Shown one piece after another: positions 19,574 to 28,810 of a stretch of 64,000 bases of DNA. The position numbers and the translations under genes were made by a program. The stretch comes from Gottfriedia sp002574545 (GTDB lineage: Bacteria; Bacillota; Bacilli; Bacillales; Bacillaceae_G): the NCBI GenBank assembly GCA_052180195.1, contig CP197469.1, one strand, 5' to 3'. Below the pieces are notes generated by a model. That model worked only from the letters and a program-made list of their open reading frames with translations, had not been told where the DNA came from and searched no databases. The first letter of the stretch is position 1. Every line of letters begins with the position of its first letter.

Positions 19574-22500
19574 TTACCGTATTAACTCAACAACTTTTTG
19601 TTTCTTAATTAAATCTTTTATAACATGTTCGATTCGTTCAATTTCACCAGAACGGTTTTTCCACCAATTCCTGCTCCAAATACGTTCTATTTTCCATCCT
19701 CTATCTTCAAGGAATTTTTGTCGATAAACATCTCTTTCTTTAGCACTTGGTGAGCTATGGTACATTGCTCCATCACATTCAATACCAAGAAGGTATTTAG
19801 AAGGATCAGTTGGATCAACAATTGCTAAATCAATACGATATCCTGATAAACCTACTTGGGTATGGACTTCGTATCCTAGTTCAACTAACATTTCATATAC
19901 TTGAACTTCAAATCCTGAATCAAAATGTAATGATTGAGGAGTAACCATCGTATTACTTCCTTCTTGAATATCTTTTAGCGTACTAGTAATTAGATCTCTA
20001 TTGTTTTCTGAAGTAGCTTTAGCATATTCAAGATATGCTTTTAATAATTTTGGACCTCTATTTTTAGAATTTGATACATCAAGTTCATTTGGCTCAATAC
20101 TTGAAACAACTAGGATTTTTTCTTTTGCACGACTTACAGCAACGTTTAACCTATTTTCTCCTCCAGATTGACTTAACGTACCAAAACGGTTATAAACTCT
20201 ACCATTTTCTCCTTTAGCGTATCCAATTGAAAAAATAATGACGTCTCGCTCATCACCTTGTACATTTTCAATATTTTTTACAAATATTCTTTCATCCAAA
20301 TCACGTGATTGAATTTGATTATAGATCACTTCAAATTCTTTATCTGTTTCAGTAAGTTTTTCAATCTCATCTAATATTTTTTCTTGCTGTTTAGCATTAA
20401 AAGTAATGATTCCAACCGATAAATTCGGTTGGTTAATTATTTGTTTTTTAAGCTCTGATACAACAAATTGTGCCTCTATAAGATTCGATTGATTTATCCA
20501 TAATCCATCGATTTTCTTCCAAGTTATAGCAGCTGGTTGTTTTAATGGCTCAACGTTTGGGGCAATTTGAATGTTAGAATTATAAAAAGCATAATTTGAA
20601 AAATTAATCAATTCCTCGGATTTAGATCGATAATGCCATTGTAAAATGCTTTCATGAAAATGACGCTTAGACAAGTTTAGTAGGCTCTTTGATTCTTCAA
20701 TCTCACCCATTGTTTCATCATCTTCATCTACTTCCATACTACCTTGGAATAAATTTGACGGTGGTAATTGCATTTCATCTCCAGCAACAACTACTGTTTT
20801 CCCTCTATAGATCGATGGAAGCCCATTTTCAACTGTACATTGAGACGCTTCATCAAAAATTACTAGATCAAATAAACCTTCAGTTAGAGGTAAAATTGAT
20901 GACACAACCTCAGGTGACAATAACCAAATTGGTAGTAGTTCTGTTAGTCCTTTATCTGAAAACTCTCTTACTAATTTTCTTAATGGCCATAATTGTCTCT
21001 TTTTGGATGTTTGATGGCTAAGTTCTTTAATCGCTTTACCAAAATTCAGTTTTGTTTCTTCGATTGAACTTAATAATTTATTTTCAAGCATAAGTCTACC
21101 AATATTCCGTTTTTGTTCGATTAAATTTTTAAATTTTTCACGGATTCTATTAAACTGCTCAGTACTAATCGCTTCAATAATAGGATGTTTTCTTTCGATT
21201 TCATCAATCCAATGTAAATAAATCGAATCTTGTAAAGAATCAATCCATTCTTTTGCTAAATTTTTCTCAACGAAAGGTATTTCTTTAATAGCAAGTTCAA
21301 TTAATGAAACGACTGTATCTTCTTTATCATGATAGAAACGGTCCATTCTTCTTAGCTCTTCAAAATCAGAGAAAATGTATTCATGCATTTTTTCAAGCTC
21401 ATTTAATGGTATCTTTCCTTCATTAACTAGCTTTTCCATTCTTGTAATCCACTCTTCAGCTACATATGGAATTAAATTTTTTAACTTCGACATGAACTTT
21501 TCTGTTTCTTTAGAAAGATCATAAAGCGTTTTTAACCATTGCTTTAATTTAATCCATTCTTTTGAACTTGTTCCTTTAAACTTATTACCATCTAATAGCT
21601 CTTCAAGGATATTTTTTCCGGTAAAAGAAGTCCAAATCCATAACCGAATATTCTTAAAAGAGCGTTTTTTACTATCATCAAGATCCTCATATATCTTCTC
21701 AACTTTTTCTTGTACTAATTTTGCATATTCAGGAGTAACAAAATTTTGTTCAAACTCTTCTAATTTAGAAACAGTAATTTTGGCGCTTTCAATTAAATCA
21801 TTTAGAGTATCTGTCATTTTAGATTGATCTTTTAACTCTAAATCCTTAAAACTCTTTCTTTGTTTCCATGGATAACTTTCATTTCCAAATCTTTCATAAT
21901 ATTCTCCGTAAGTATAAACCTCCGCAAGGATATCATCTAAATTATATTTACTTAATTTATTTAAATAAGGTTTAACATTCACAAGGCGTTTCATTTCATC
22001 CTTTGGTTTCGAGATACTATACAAATCATATGCTCTATAACCAAAATCCTGTACTTCAAATAATGCATTTGAAATATCATTTAATTGACCTTCACTCATT
22101 CTTAATTGTGAACTTACAAATTCAAACTCTTTATGGTTTGAATCATTTAGTTGAATAGGAACATTTAGCAACTGCTGAATCTTCGAATAAAGTTTTTGAC
22201 GGTCGTTCTTCTCATCATGTACTAGTGCTGCAAACTTTGATAAACCCAATCCATCAAGTCTTTGATTTACTACATCTAATGCTGCTCTTTTTTGGCAAAC
22301 AACTAATACCTTTTTCTTCTGATTAATTGCATCTGTAATTAAATTAACAATAACTTGAGATTTACCCGTCCCAGGAGGACCATGAACTACTAACCCCTTC
22401 TGGTTTCTAGCTAACTGAAGAATTTCTTCTTGGGAACCATCTGTCGGTAATAAAAAAACTTTATCTTGTTCATCAATATTTTTTTCTACTTCTTCTGTAA

Positions 22501-23326
22501 TTGGTGAGAATAATGAATCATTTATTATATTTTCTTCTTCAAATAATAATTCAGAAATAAACCCTAAATCACCATTTTCTTCCAGAATAGATTTTAATAA
22601 ATCATAGTCCTTTATTACTGCAGAATTCCCTTGAGGAAAACAACCGATTACAGCTAAACTCTCTAGTTCAATTTCTCCATCATTTAATTTTGGAATGTCT
22701 TTTAAAGTATAGTTTTGAAATTTTTGAACCATTGTGTTTTTAATTGGAAAATGATAATCGAATTCTTTAAACCATTCATGAAGTTCTTGAATTGAAGTAA
22801 CATTAGAAAAATACTCTTCATCTAACATTTTCTCTTCAATATTAAATTCATTTAGTTTTTTTAAGGCTAAGAATAGAGTCCTATTAATTAACTTTTCACC
22901 TTCACCTTTAACTAAATTCCAATTTAAACCACTTTTATCTAACTTGATCGGGTATAAAAAAACTGGTGCTCTAAAAAAAGTACCATCCAACATTTTCCCA
23001 GTTAAGAATGGATAACCTAAATATAAATCATACATTCCAGTTTCTTCTTCAATCCCTTTTAAATTACGATGTAAACTAGTTAATTTATGTGATAGAAGCA
23101 TTTTCTTTTCATCATTTACATCTCTTTTAAATAATACAATCTCATTTTTCTTATTCTTTATAATATCATCAAGAAGAGAAGAATTTTGATTCTTATCCTG
23201 ATAAACAAATTCTAATTCAGTTAAATCAACAGCCCATTTATCTGCTAACTTCATAAGGCGAATAGAACGGTTTCGTTTACTTAAATCACTCAAGCGATCC
23301 TTTAAATAGTCCAGTTTTTGTATCAT
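19574..23326 (-). CDS. DUF4011-like SF1 helicase with C-terminal Vsr/DUF559-like nuclease
   Basis: A 1250-residue protein. The N-terminus (LKDRLSDLSKRNRSIRL) matches the start of DUF4011-type helicases. Walker A GPPGTGKS is near residue 315, Walker B VIFDEASQ near 820, and late helicase motifs include VQGDERDVIIFS and NVAVSRAKEK, which place it with Upf1-like SF1 helicases. The end, from about residue 1145, is a Vsr/DUF559-like endonuclease: LGIECDGAMYHSS with the key D, then WKIERIWSRNWW. Such proteins are common in defence islands. ATG 23326 has AAAGG 9 bases upstream. It is monocistronic. Confidence 0.85.
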   Translation of the reverse strand: MIQKLDYLKDRLSDLSKRNRSIRLMKLADKWAVDLTELEFVYQDKNQNSSLLDDIIKNKKNEIVLFKRDVNDEKKMLLSHKLTSLHRNLKGIEEETGMYDLYLGYPFLTGKMLDGTFFRAPVFLYPIKLDKSGLNWNLVKGEGEKLINRTLFLALKKLNEFNIEEKMLDEEYFSNVTSIQELHEWFKEFDYHFPIKNTMVQKFQNYTLKDIPKLNDGEIELESLAVIGCFPQGNSAVIKDYDLLKSILEENGDLGFISELLFEEENIINDSLFSPITEEVEKNIDEQDKVFLLPTDGSQEEILQLARNQKGLVVHGPPGTGKSQVIVNLITDAINQKKKVLVVCQKRAALDVVNQRLDGLGLSKFAALVHDEKNDRQKLYSKIQQLLNVPIQLNDSNHKEFEFVSSQLRMSEGQLNDISNALFEVQDFGYRAYDLYSISKPKDEMKRLVNVKPYLNKLSKYNLDDILAEVYTYGEYYERFGNESYPWKQRKSFKDLELKDQSKMTDTLNDLIESAKITVSKLEEFEQNFVTPEYAKLVQEKVEKIYEDLDDSKKRSFKNIRLWIWTSFTGKNILEELLDGNKFKGTSSKEWIKLKQWLKTLYDLSKETEKFMSKLKNLIPYVAEEWITRMEKLVNEGKIPLNELEKMHEYIFSDFEELRRMDRFYHDKEDTVVSLIELAIKEIPFVEKNLAKEWIDSLQDSIYLHWIDEIERKHPIIEAISTEQFNRIREKFKNLIEQKRNIGRLMLENKLLSSIEETKLNFGKAIKELSHQTSKKRQLWPLRKLVREFSDKGLTELLPIWLLSPEVVSSILPLTEGLFDLVIFDEASQCTVENGLPSIYRGKTVVVAGDEMQLPPSNLFQGSMEVDEDDETMGEIEESKSLLNLSKRHFHESILQWHYRSKSEELINFSNYAFYNSNIQIAPNVEPLKQPAAITWKKIDGLWINQSNLIEAQFVVSELKKQIINQPNLSVGIITFNAKQQEKILDEIEKLTETDKEFEVIYNQIQSRDLDERIFVKNIENVQGDERDVIIFSIGYAKGENGRVYNRFGTLSQSGGENRLNVAVSRAKEKILVVSSIEPNELDVSNSKNRGPKLLKAYLEYAKATSENNRDLITSTLKDIQEGSNTMVTPQSLHFDSGFEVQVYEMLVELGYEVHTQVGLSGYRIDLAIVDPTDPSKYLLGIECDGAMYHSSPSAKERDVYRQKFLEDRGWKIERIWSRNWWKNRSGEIERIEHVIKDLIKKQKVVELIR

Positions 23327-23446
23327 TGGTGCCAACCTTTCAAAGCTTTTTCCTACATTCTATTTTTCAACAATATTTCTTATGTCTTTTATAAAAAAAT
23401 TGTTATATCTTCTATATTAACCTTCTAAATAAATACAAATACAAAC

Positions 23447-23489
23447 TTAAAAGCATGAGAAGGATATATTATCGAGCCCATGCTTTTAA
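23447..23489. terminator. hairpin TTAAAAGCATG / CATGCTTTTAA
   Basis: An 11-bp perfect stem with a 21-base loop, upstream of the helicase gene. It could terminate minus-strand reading from the genes at 23.8-26.4 kb, or be a structured leader. The remainder of 23327-23849 is very AT-rich with no coding frame that I can support. Confidence 0.5.
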
Positions 23490-23734
23490 TTCTAACAAAA
23501 ATTATAATAAATTATTACACTTAAATATTAATTCTCGTTTATATTTATTAAAGTTTGGAAATTCAACATAAAACTAGACAACTTTTTAGGGTATAGAAAT
23601 CTAAATTGAATTGGACTAAGTATCCGTGTTCTTAACTTGATAAAAAAAGATAATTAAATAAAAATCTTTTTTTAAAGGGATGGATTGATATTTTCGATAG
23701 AGGCTAAACCGATAATTTTAGTATGCAAAAACAA

Positions 23735-23756
23735 CCTACTCAAAATATTGAGTAGG
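23735..23756. terminator. hairpin CCTACTCAA / TTGAGTAGG
   Basis: A 9-bp stem flanked by AAAACAA and CTTTTTG, sharing its core with the hairpin at 19292-19333. It lies 94 bp after the end of the 23850-25175 gene and probably terminates it. Confidence 0.65.
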
Positions 23757-23849
23757 CTTTTTGTTACATAATTATTTTAGTTATAAATAATTTAGTTATT
23801 ACTATATCAATAATACAAAAAATAAAAAAATGCATCTTAATATTTAAAA

Positions 23850-25175
23850 TTATTCTTGGAAAATCTGTTGAAGTAAAATGTTAAGATCTTCATCCATTTT
23901 TGATTCAACTTTATTAATCTTTTTTATAGTAGGTTTTATACCTTCTTTATTAAGAATATTAAAATATAGTGATTCCAAGCTTTTCTCTAATTCTTCAAAC
24001 TCACTTGAGATGCGATCTTTAAATTCAACAGAGTTTATTATTTTTATAATAGTTTGCTTTAAGATCTCTGATAAAAACGGATTAAAGCAAATATTTTCTA
24101 ATAAGTTATGTTCATCTTCCTGCCTTGCAAATTTTGCTAAAACCTGTGAAATTTTAATAATATCTAAATATGTAGCCTTAGAAAATTCAATTAATCGATT
24201 GTCATCATTACCAATATTTATACGAATTTTTAATTTACATATAGTTGTTCCTTCAGATTTCATTTTATGCAAATTAAATGTTACAATTTCTCCACTGATA
24301 ATAAATGGTTTATCAACATCATCTAAAATACTTAATAAAGTAATTTCAGTTCTAACTTTTCTTAGTACAATATTCGATAAATACCTAAATCTATTTAATT
24401 CTTTTAATGTAAATAAACAATAATTATGAGCCCATAGATTTCTTTTTTGATATAATTCTTTCCATTCGTTTGACATAGCTGGAGTTAAGTGTTCGTATAA
24501 ATTATTATATGTGAAACCTTCGTTTTTATGATATGTGGCAGCTTTAATTTCATCTAATTTGAATGTAATTTGTTGAATATTCTCTAAAAAAACTTGATTA
24601 TCTTCTTTATATTCTTCAAACAAATTTTCAATTTTTTCTAATTTCTGTAAAATTGTATTTTTAGAAGTATTAATTTTTCTTTGAACAAAGTTAGATAAAT
24701 CAACAAAATCTCTACTATCCAAAGGGTTAGACAAATTCTTTATTACATCAGGTCTATTTTCATTACGTTTTTTTTCCTTTTCATTATCTTGATAAAAAGT
24801 TTTATACCAATCTTTTCCTTTTTGTTTTAGAAAAACAATTTCAATTAAGGCACGAAATTCTCTTTCTAAGTTATAGATACTGTGTGAGATTTCTTGCATG
24901 TAACTTTGTGTTTGCGAATCAAAAACAACCGAAATATATTCTGAAATCTCTTTTACCTGATAAATAAACATTATCTTTGCATCCTCAAACTTTTTTTGCT
25001 TTGATGTTGTTGGAAAAATAGTTACAAATATTATATTATCAAATTTCTTTTCTACTTTTCCCTTAATTAAAGGGTTATTTTCTATTATTCTCTCAATGAT
25101 AATTTCATCAAATCCAGATTTACAAATAACAACAAAACTTGTATGATAAAAAATCTTATCTAGTTGCAAGCTCAT
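23850..25175 (-). CDS. HEPN-like protein paired with a DGQHR protein
   Basis: A 441-residue soluble protein not previously known to me. Two stretches look HEPN-like: LEREFRALIEIVFLKQKGKDW (about 103-123), as in the first helix pair of Swt1-type HEPN domains, and KELYQKRNLWAHNY with R245, N246 and H250, an RNxxxH active-site pattern of HEPN RNases. A helical segment (170-215) lies between them. The start overlaps the DGQHR gene by 20 bp, so the two are coupled. I infer an RNase-type effector controlled by its partner; inactive or structural HEPN is also possible. Confidence 0.7.
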   Translation of the reverse strand: MSLQLDKIFYHTSFVVICKSGFDEIIIERIIENNPLIKGKVEKKFDNIIFVTIFPTTSKQKKFEDAKIMFIYQVKEISEYISVVFDSQTQSYMQEISHSIYNLEREFRALIEIVFLKQKGKDWYKTFYQDNEKEKKRNENRPDVIKNLSNPLDSRDFVDLSNFVQRKINTSKNTILQKLEKIENLFEEYKEDNQVFLENIQQITFKLDEIKAATYHKNEGFTYNNLYEHLTPAMSNEWKELYQKRNLWAHNYCLFTLKELNRFRYLSNIVLRKVRTEITLLSILDDVDKPFIISGEIVTFNLHKMKSEGTTICKLKIRINIGNDDNRLIEFSKATYLDIIKISQVLAKFARQEDEHNLLENICFNPFLSEILKQTIIKIINSVEFKDRISSEFEELEKSLESLYFNILNKEGIKPTIKKINKVESKMDEDLNILLQQIFQE

Positions 25176-26388
25176 TCTCTTCCGACTCCTCCATCAAATA
25201 TTCTTCTAGCGTTGTTTGTTTATTTATATTAATTTCTCTTAGATTTAATTTACTAAGTCTATCCCTATTTTCAATTGCTTTTTTTATAAAGTTAGAAATT
25301 ATTTCAAACTCATCCTCGTTAATTTCTAGTATTTCCTGCTTTTTGTAACTTTCTATATATTTAGAAATTAAAGGCAAAACAGTTTCAATATTTTCTTTAT
25401 TTTCAACTAAAATATAATTAAATCTTAAAAAGTTCCTTAATGAAAAATAAGTAGGTTCTTTAACAGTTGTAACTCCTGAATACGGCAGTATAAAATCGTT
25501 TAAGAGTTTATCCATGGTATTACCTACTAATATGTTAACCTCCTCTAATTTTTTTTCTCCTTCTTGTTTCATATACTCTTTAATTCTTTCTGATATTTCG
25601 CCCGATATTGCCCTTAAAAAGACTTTCTTTTTGATAATTTTTAACTCTGGACTATCTATTTCTCTTTCTCTATCTATAAAATCAAAAACTCTATTTAGAA
25701 AATTTTCAAAAACTTTATAATATACTGCTATTTCATATAAAGCAGTATCGTTGGAATTTAAATCATCAGAAAGTTTTTTTAGAGACAGTATTAATTCTTT
25801 AATACATTCCACTAAATGCAAATATACAATTTTATCTTTAGATTGTTTACTTTCCCATTCAATCTTATCTTTTAAACCTTTTTCTCTAATGTATTTTAAG
25901 CCTATTATATTTTCTAATGACGAAGAAAACCTTACTGAAATATTACTATCAACTGTCCTAGCTTTATCATTAATCATATTAAATAACTCTCTATGTCTAA
26001 AGCTTTCTAAACCTTCTATAATTAAAACTGGAAGAACCATATTATTCAATTTAGTTCTTAATTCACTAGCTGAATCTTTTAATAACTCGCTAATTGCCTT
26101 TATTCGATGCTGACCATCAATTATAGTTAATTGTCCATCAATTATTTTCAGAAAATTATCATCATATTCAGACTGTATGGTACAACTGAGGATTACAGGA
26201 GGAAAAAACGTACTTTCTAGTTCATTACTAATATATTTTTTTATTGTCTTTACATTCGGTGAGTTTATTTCCCTGTTCATAGATAAATCAGAATTTACAT
26301 TAATTAAGTTCGGTACATCTTTATATTTAATTATTCCTATGTAGCATATGTATTCTTGCCATTCATATTTAATTGCATTTATTTTCAT
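25156..26388 (-). CDS. DGQHR domain protein (DndB-like paralogue)
   Basis: A 410-residue protein with IIDGQHRIKAI at residues 88-98, the DGQHR signature shared with DndB at 1047. Outside that block I see little similarity to DndB; the C-terminal half is charged and helical. The ATG lacks a strong ribosome site. It forms a two-gene unit with the HEPN-like gene downstream. It could sense DNA, regulate the pair, or act as the antidote of the HEPN protein. The 294 bp upstream (26389-26682) are AT-rich and carry no gene that I can see apart from a terminator at 26652-26680. Confidence 0.8.
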   Translation of the reverse strand: MKINAIKYEWQEYICYIGIIKYKDVPNLINVNSDLSMNREINSPNVKTIKKYISNELESTFFPPVILSCTIQSEYDDNFLKIIDGQLTIIDGQHRIKAISELLKDSASELRTKLNNMVLPVLIIEGLESFRHRELFNMINDKARTVDSNISVRFSSSLENIIGLKYIREKGLKDKIEWESKQSKDKIVYLHLVECIKELILSLKKLSDDLNSNDTALYEIAVYYKVFENFLNRVFDFIDREREIDSPELKIIKKKVFLRAISGEISERIKEYMKQEGEKKLEEVNILVGNTMDKLLNDFILPYSGVTTVKEPTYFSLRNFLRFNYILVENKENIETVLPLISKYIESYKKQEILEINEDEFEIISNFIKKAIENRDRLSKLNLREININKQTTLEEYLMEESEENELATR

Positions 26389-26651
26389 TTCATTAGCTCT
26401 TTTCTATATTATAGTTTAAAATCCAATGTGTATTTTTCAGAAGCATATAATAACCAAGCTACTCTTCAGAATTATAAAAATCGAACATGTTTCATATTCT
26501 CCCTTCTTTCTGCATTAATATCAAACTCATAAACAATTATATTATATATTTTAATTCCACTACCATTATTTATTAATTTTTCTATTTATTTCCTTATATA
26601 TTTATCTAGAAATTGTAATTCATCAATAAATTAAAATTACATTCATAAATA

Positions 26652-26680
26652 AAAAGACACAAAAAAATCCAGTGTCTTTT
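26652..26680 (-). terminator. terminator after GH38 remnant
   Basis: Read on the minus strand: AAAAGACAC, an 11-base loop, then GTGTCTTTTTATT. It sits just after the stop of the alpha-mannosidase remnant and was probably that gene's terminator. Confidence 0.75.
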
Positions 26681-26682
26681 AG

Positions 26683-27105
26683 TTAAAACAATATCGTAGT
26701 ATCCTGATTTTTTCTCAAATTCACATTTACATGCTTATTGATAATAATAACTTCATTTTGCATTTTTTCTTCAAGATTAACACCATCTACTTGATCTAAT
26801 TCTACATTTATTTCAATAACTACTCTCTCTTCGCTTTCAAAAGAATTATAAAAACGTAATACAAATCCATCTACTCTTTCAGCCTTCTTCAACGTACTCA
26901 AAACCATAATAGAAGACTTTTCCTTAAAAAACTAAACTCAAAAGGAGTTTTGAATCTTCATAGCAACAAAACCAATATTATTATTACCAACAATCGGCGT
27001 TAAATACTCCTTAGCAATTCACGCAACATTCTCTTTCTTATAATATGTCGCAATCACAAGCTCCAACGACAACTTCCTAATCATATGCTACCGGCTAACT
27101 TTTTT
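26683..27105 (-). pseudogene. 3' remnant of a GH38 alpha-mannosidase
   Basis: The last 74 codons (starting VLSTLKKAERVDGFVLRFYN) match the C-terminus of the intact alpha-mannosidase at 34071-36671, and the DNA further upstream to about 27105 still aligns with that gene (for example the shared stretch CAATCGGCGTTAAATACTCC), with deletions and frame breaks. It lacks about five sixths of a full gene. It is a decayed paralogue or the result of an ancient duplication. Confidence 0.85.
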
Positions 27106-27253
27106 CTAATTTTGATGGGACAGGAATTGCAACATTACATACACCAATGTATATGTACTGGTCTTATTATGCTAAAAAGAAAACAATTCACCTCACATTT
27201 CCTGTTTATTAAAATAAATATCAGATCACTGCTAATTTCACTATTCATATTTA

Positions 27254-27725
27254 TTAATGATAAACTCGCACATAAACCCTACTCTTCAAAACATATTCCT
27301 CATCAAATACTCTCAATCTAATAAACTCATTAACCGAAGTAACTTTCTCAATCCACACTTCTTCTCTAGTAACTCTTACCTTCACCTCATCCCCATGCCA
27401 AATAAACGTAAATTCTAAACTCTCCCAATCTGCTGGAATTCTTGGCGAGATTCTTAAATCCATATTCAGCATTCGAACTCCTCCAAATCCATATATTACA
27501 CATTGCTAAATTCCACCTAATCCATGCAACGTGAATCCCCTGGTCGCCAATATTAGGTTCAAGGTCAATTTCTGTCTTACGCTTAAAAGATAATATGTCA
27601 TTTGTTGCTCCTTCATATCACAAGCCAATCACAAAGTGAAGATAAGGAATCATGCAATGTCATTGGTTCATAATATTTCCAGTTAGCAATTTAACATCCT
27701 GACAAAATAAATCTTTCAACAAGTT
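27254..27725 (-). pseudogene. 3' remnant of a GH65 glycoside phosphorylase
   Basis: The last 72 codons contain RISPRIPADWESLEFTFIW, typical of the C-terminal beta domain of GH65 maltose/kojibiose-type phosphorylases. Upstream, in broken frames, I can still read YGFGGVRM, a piece like KRKTEIDLEP followed by GDQGIHVA, and EPMTLHDS, the expected order of GH65 landmarks. Everything before that is gone. The final part of this tail is repeated at 28421-28514. Confidence 0.8.
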
Positions 27726-27753
27726 AAGGTGGAGTTTCAGGAGCGCTGTTTAA

Positions 27754-27909
27754 ATGAAACATTCGACTACTTCTATGTGGTTAAGTCTTGGTTTATTGGG
27801 ATTTGTAATTAGTATTGCTATACTATTAAAGGTTATGAATATCCCACCTTATGGTACTATCCACTTAAAAGAACTTTTTTTATTCTTTTCCAAACTTCTT
27901 TCGAATTAG
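27754..27909 (+). CDS. 51-aa membrane peptide
   Basis: A short frame starting at ATG 27754, 10 bases after AGGAG, with one clear membrane helix (residues about 9-27, LSLGLLGFVISIAILLKVM) and a second hydrophobic end. Its 3' end overlaps the convergent small gene at 27880. I do not recognise it; it may be a truncated gene given the decayed surroundings. Confidence 0.4.
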   Translation: MKHSTTSMWLSLGLLGFVISIAILLKVMNIPPYGTIHLKELFLFFSKLLSN

Positions 27910-28074
27910 TTGAGGTAATTTAAAAACTAAATTATAACTTATATAAACATAAACAAAAAAGAAAATCGTGAATTTCCAGTTATCAAACCCTAAACTGTAT
28001 TTAACAATTTCATAAAGAGTAAAAAGTACTATAAATATACATATCTCTAAAAAATACTTTGTAATAAATTTCAT
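27880..28074 (-). CDS. 64-aa membrane protein
   Basis: A small protein with two likely membrane segments (about residues 8-25 and 33-52) and a basic tail (LIRKKFGKE). ATG 28074 directly follows an in-frame GTG; neither has a convincing ribosome site. It is plausible as a real small gene or as a remnant. No function can be given. Confidence 0.4.
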   Translation of the reverse strand: MKFITKYFLEICIFIVLFTLYEIVKYSLGFDNWKFTIFFFVYVYISYNLVFKLPQLIRKKFGKE

Positions 28075-28140
28075 CACTAAAAGTCCACTCTTCCGTTTTT
28101 ACCTTTATAGTCACTGATTCATATGTAGTATTTAAGTTTT

Positions 28141-28251
28141 TTATTGAATTGATGTTTTTATTATTTCTTGCGTATGAGGAATATTTGGAGCAATTCCTGC
28201 TGTAAATAATGTTCCAGATAGTGTTACAATTCCTAGTTTTTTTTAATTCAT
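28141..28251 (-). pseudogene. small secreted-peptide gene with stop at codon 3
   Basis: AAGGAG lies 8 bases before ATG 28251, followed by AAT TAA AAA AAA. Replacing the TAA by a sense codon gives a 36-residue peptide: basic start, hydrophobic segment LGIVTLSGTLFTAGIA, then PNIPHTQEIIKTSIQ to the end, the layout of small exported peptides such as Phr-type signals. One base change would explain the stop, so it looks recently inactivated, or the base is a sequencing error. Confidence 0.5.
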
Positions 28252-28378
28252 ATTATTTCTCCTTAATTTTTTATGAAATTTATTCCATAAAACCATAATA
28301 ATCCAAATAACATTTATATTGATCTCAAATACAAAGAAGTATATGTCAGTTTATTGAACTTTCCCCCTAATACATGGC

Positions 28379-28415
28379 AGGAATAACTGCACCTTATTTC
28401 AGTGCAGTTATTCCT
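28379..28415. terminator. 14-bp perfect hairpin
   Basis: AGGAATAACTGCAC, loop CTTATTTCA, GTGCAGTTATTCCT. It lies directly after (minus strand) the second copy of the GH65 tail, so it was probably the terminator of that gene. Confidence 0.65.
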
Positions 28416-28420
28416 ACTTC

Positions 28421-28514
28421 TCAAAAAATACTTCTCATCAAATACTCTTAATCTAATAAACTCATTAACCGAAGTAACTTTCTCAATCCACACTTCTTCT
28501 CTAGTAACTCTTAA
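28421..28514 (-). repeat. second copy of the GH65 gene tail
   Basis: About 94 bases almost identical to 27290-27382 in the same orientation (shared run includes CTCATTAACCGAAGTAACTT). It is only a fragment of the GH65 C-terminal coding region and cannot encode a protein. It implies a duplication followed by loss, leaving two tails about 1.1 kb apart. I see nothing else in 28515-28678. Confidence 0.8.
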
Positions 28515-28678
28515 TCTAAAAAGTAATTTCCACTTTTACCTACCTCTCCCTGGAGCTACATATTTCCTTATGTCAGTTTCTTGTCTGATTTTAACCTTTT
28601 GACAAAGTGAATCCTCTGCATAATGACCATTTTCACATTCTTTTAGTCTCTTGTATTTTAGCTATCTATTTCCTAAAA

Positions 28679-28696
28679 TTGTGTACAAAAACACAA
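28679..28696. promoter_or_regulatory. inverted repeat TTGTGT-N6-ACACAA
   Basis: A perfect 6-bp inverted repeat with a 6-base spacer, about 115 bp upstream of the PTS gene, in the expected promoter zone. It is a candidate operator for the RpiR regulator encoded at 33060-33797 or for another local regulator. No experimental basis is visible here. Confidence 0.35.
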
Positions 28697-28810
28697 CTTT
28701 GAGTACAAATATAGCTTCTGTGTATCTGTATTGTAATGCTAGAAATCTATTGGAATCGCTTCCATTTCAATCTATACTCAAACTGCAAACTACATAAGGA
28801 GGAAAATAAA

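Noticed and set aside
23490..23720. Possible insertion-sequence end near a TAGACAACTTTTTAGGG stretch
   Set aside because: I found no matching inverted end or transposase fragment, so it is left as AT-rich intergenic DNA.
27085..27321. Plus-strand 78-codon frame in the graveyard region
   Set aside because: It overlaps the GH38 and GH65 remnants on the other strand, has no ribosome site and no protein-like pattern.
28402..28602. Plus-strand 66-codon frame
   Set aside because: It starts within a terminator stem and runs through the antisense of the duplicated GH65 tail.
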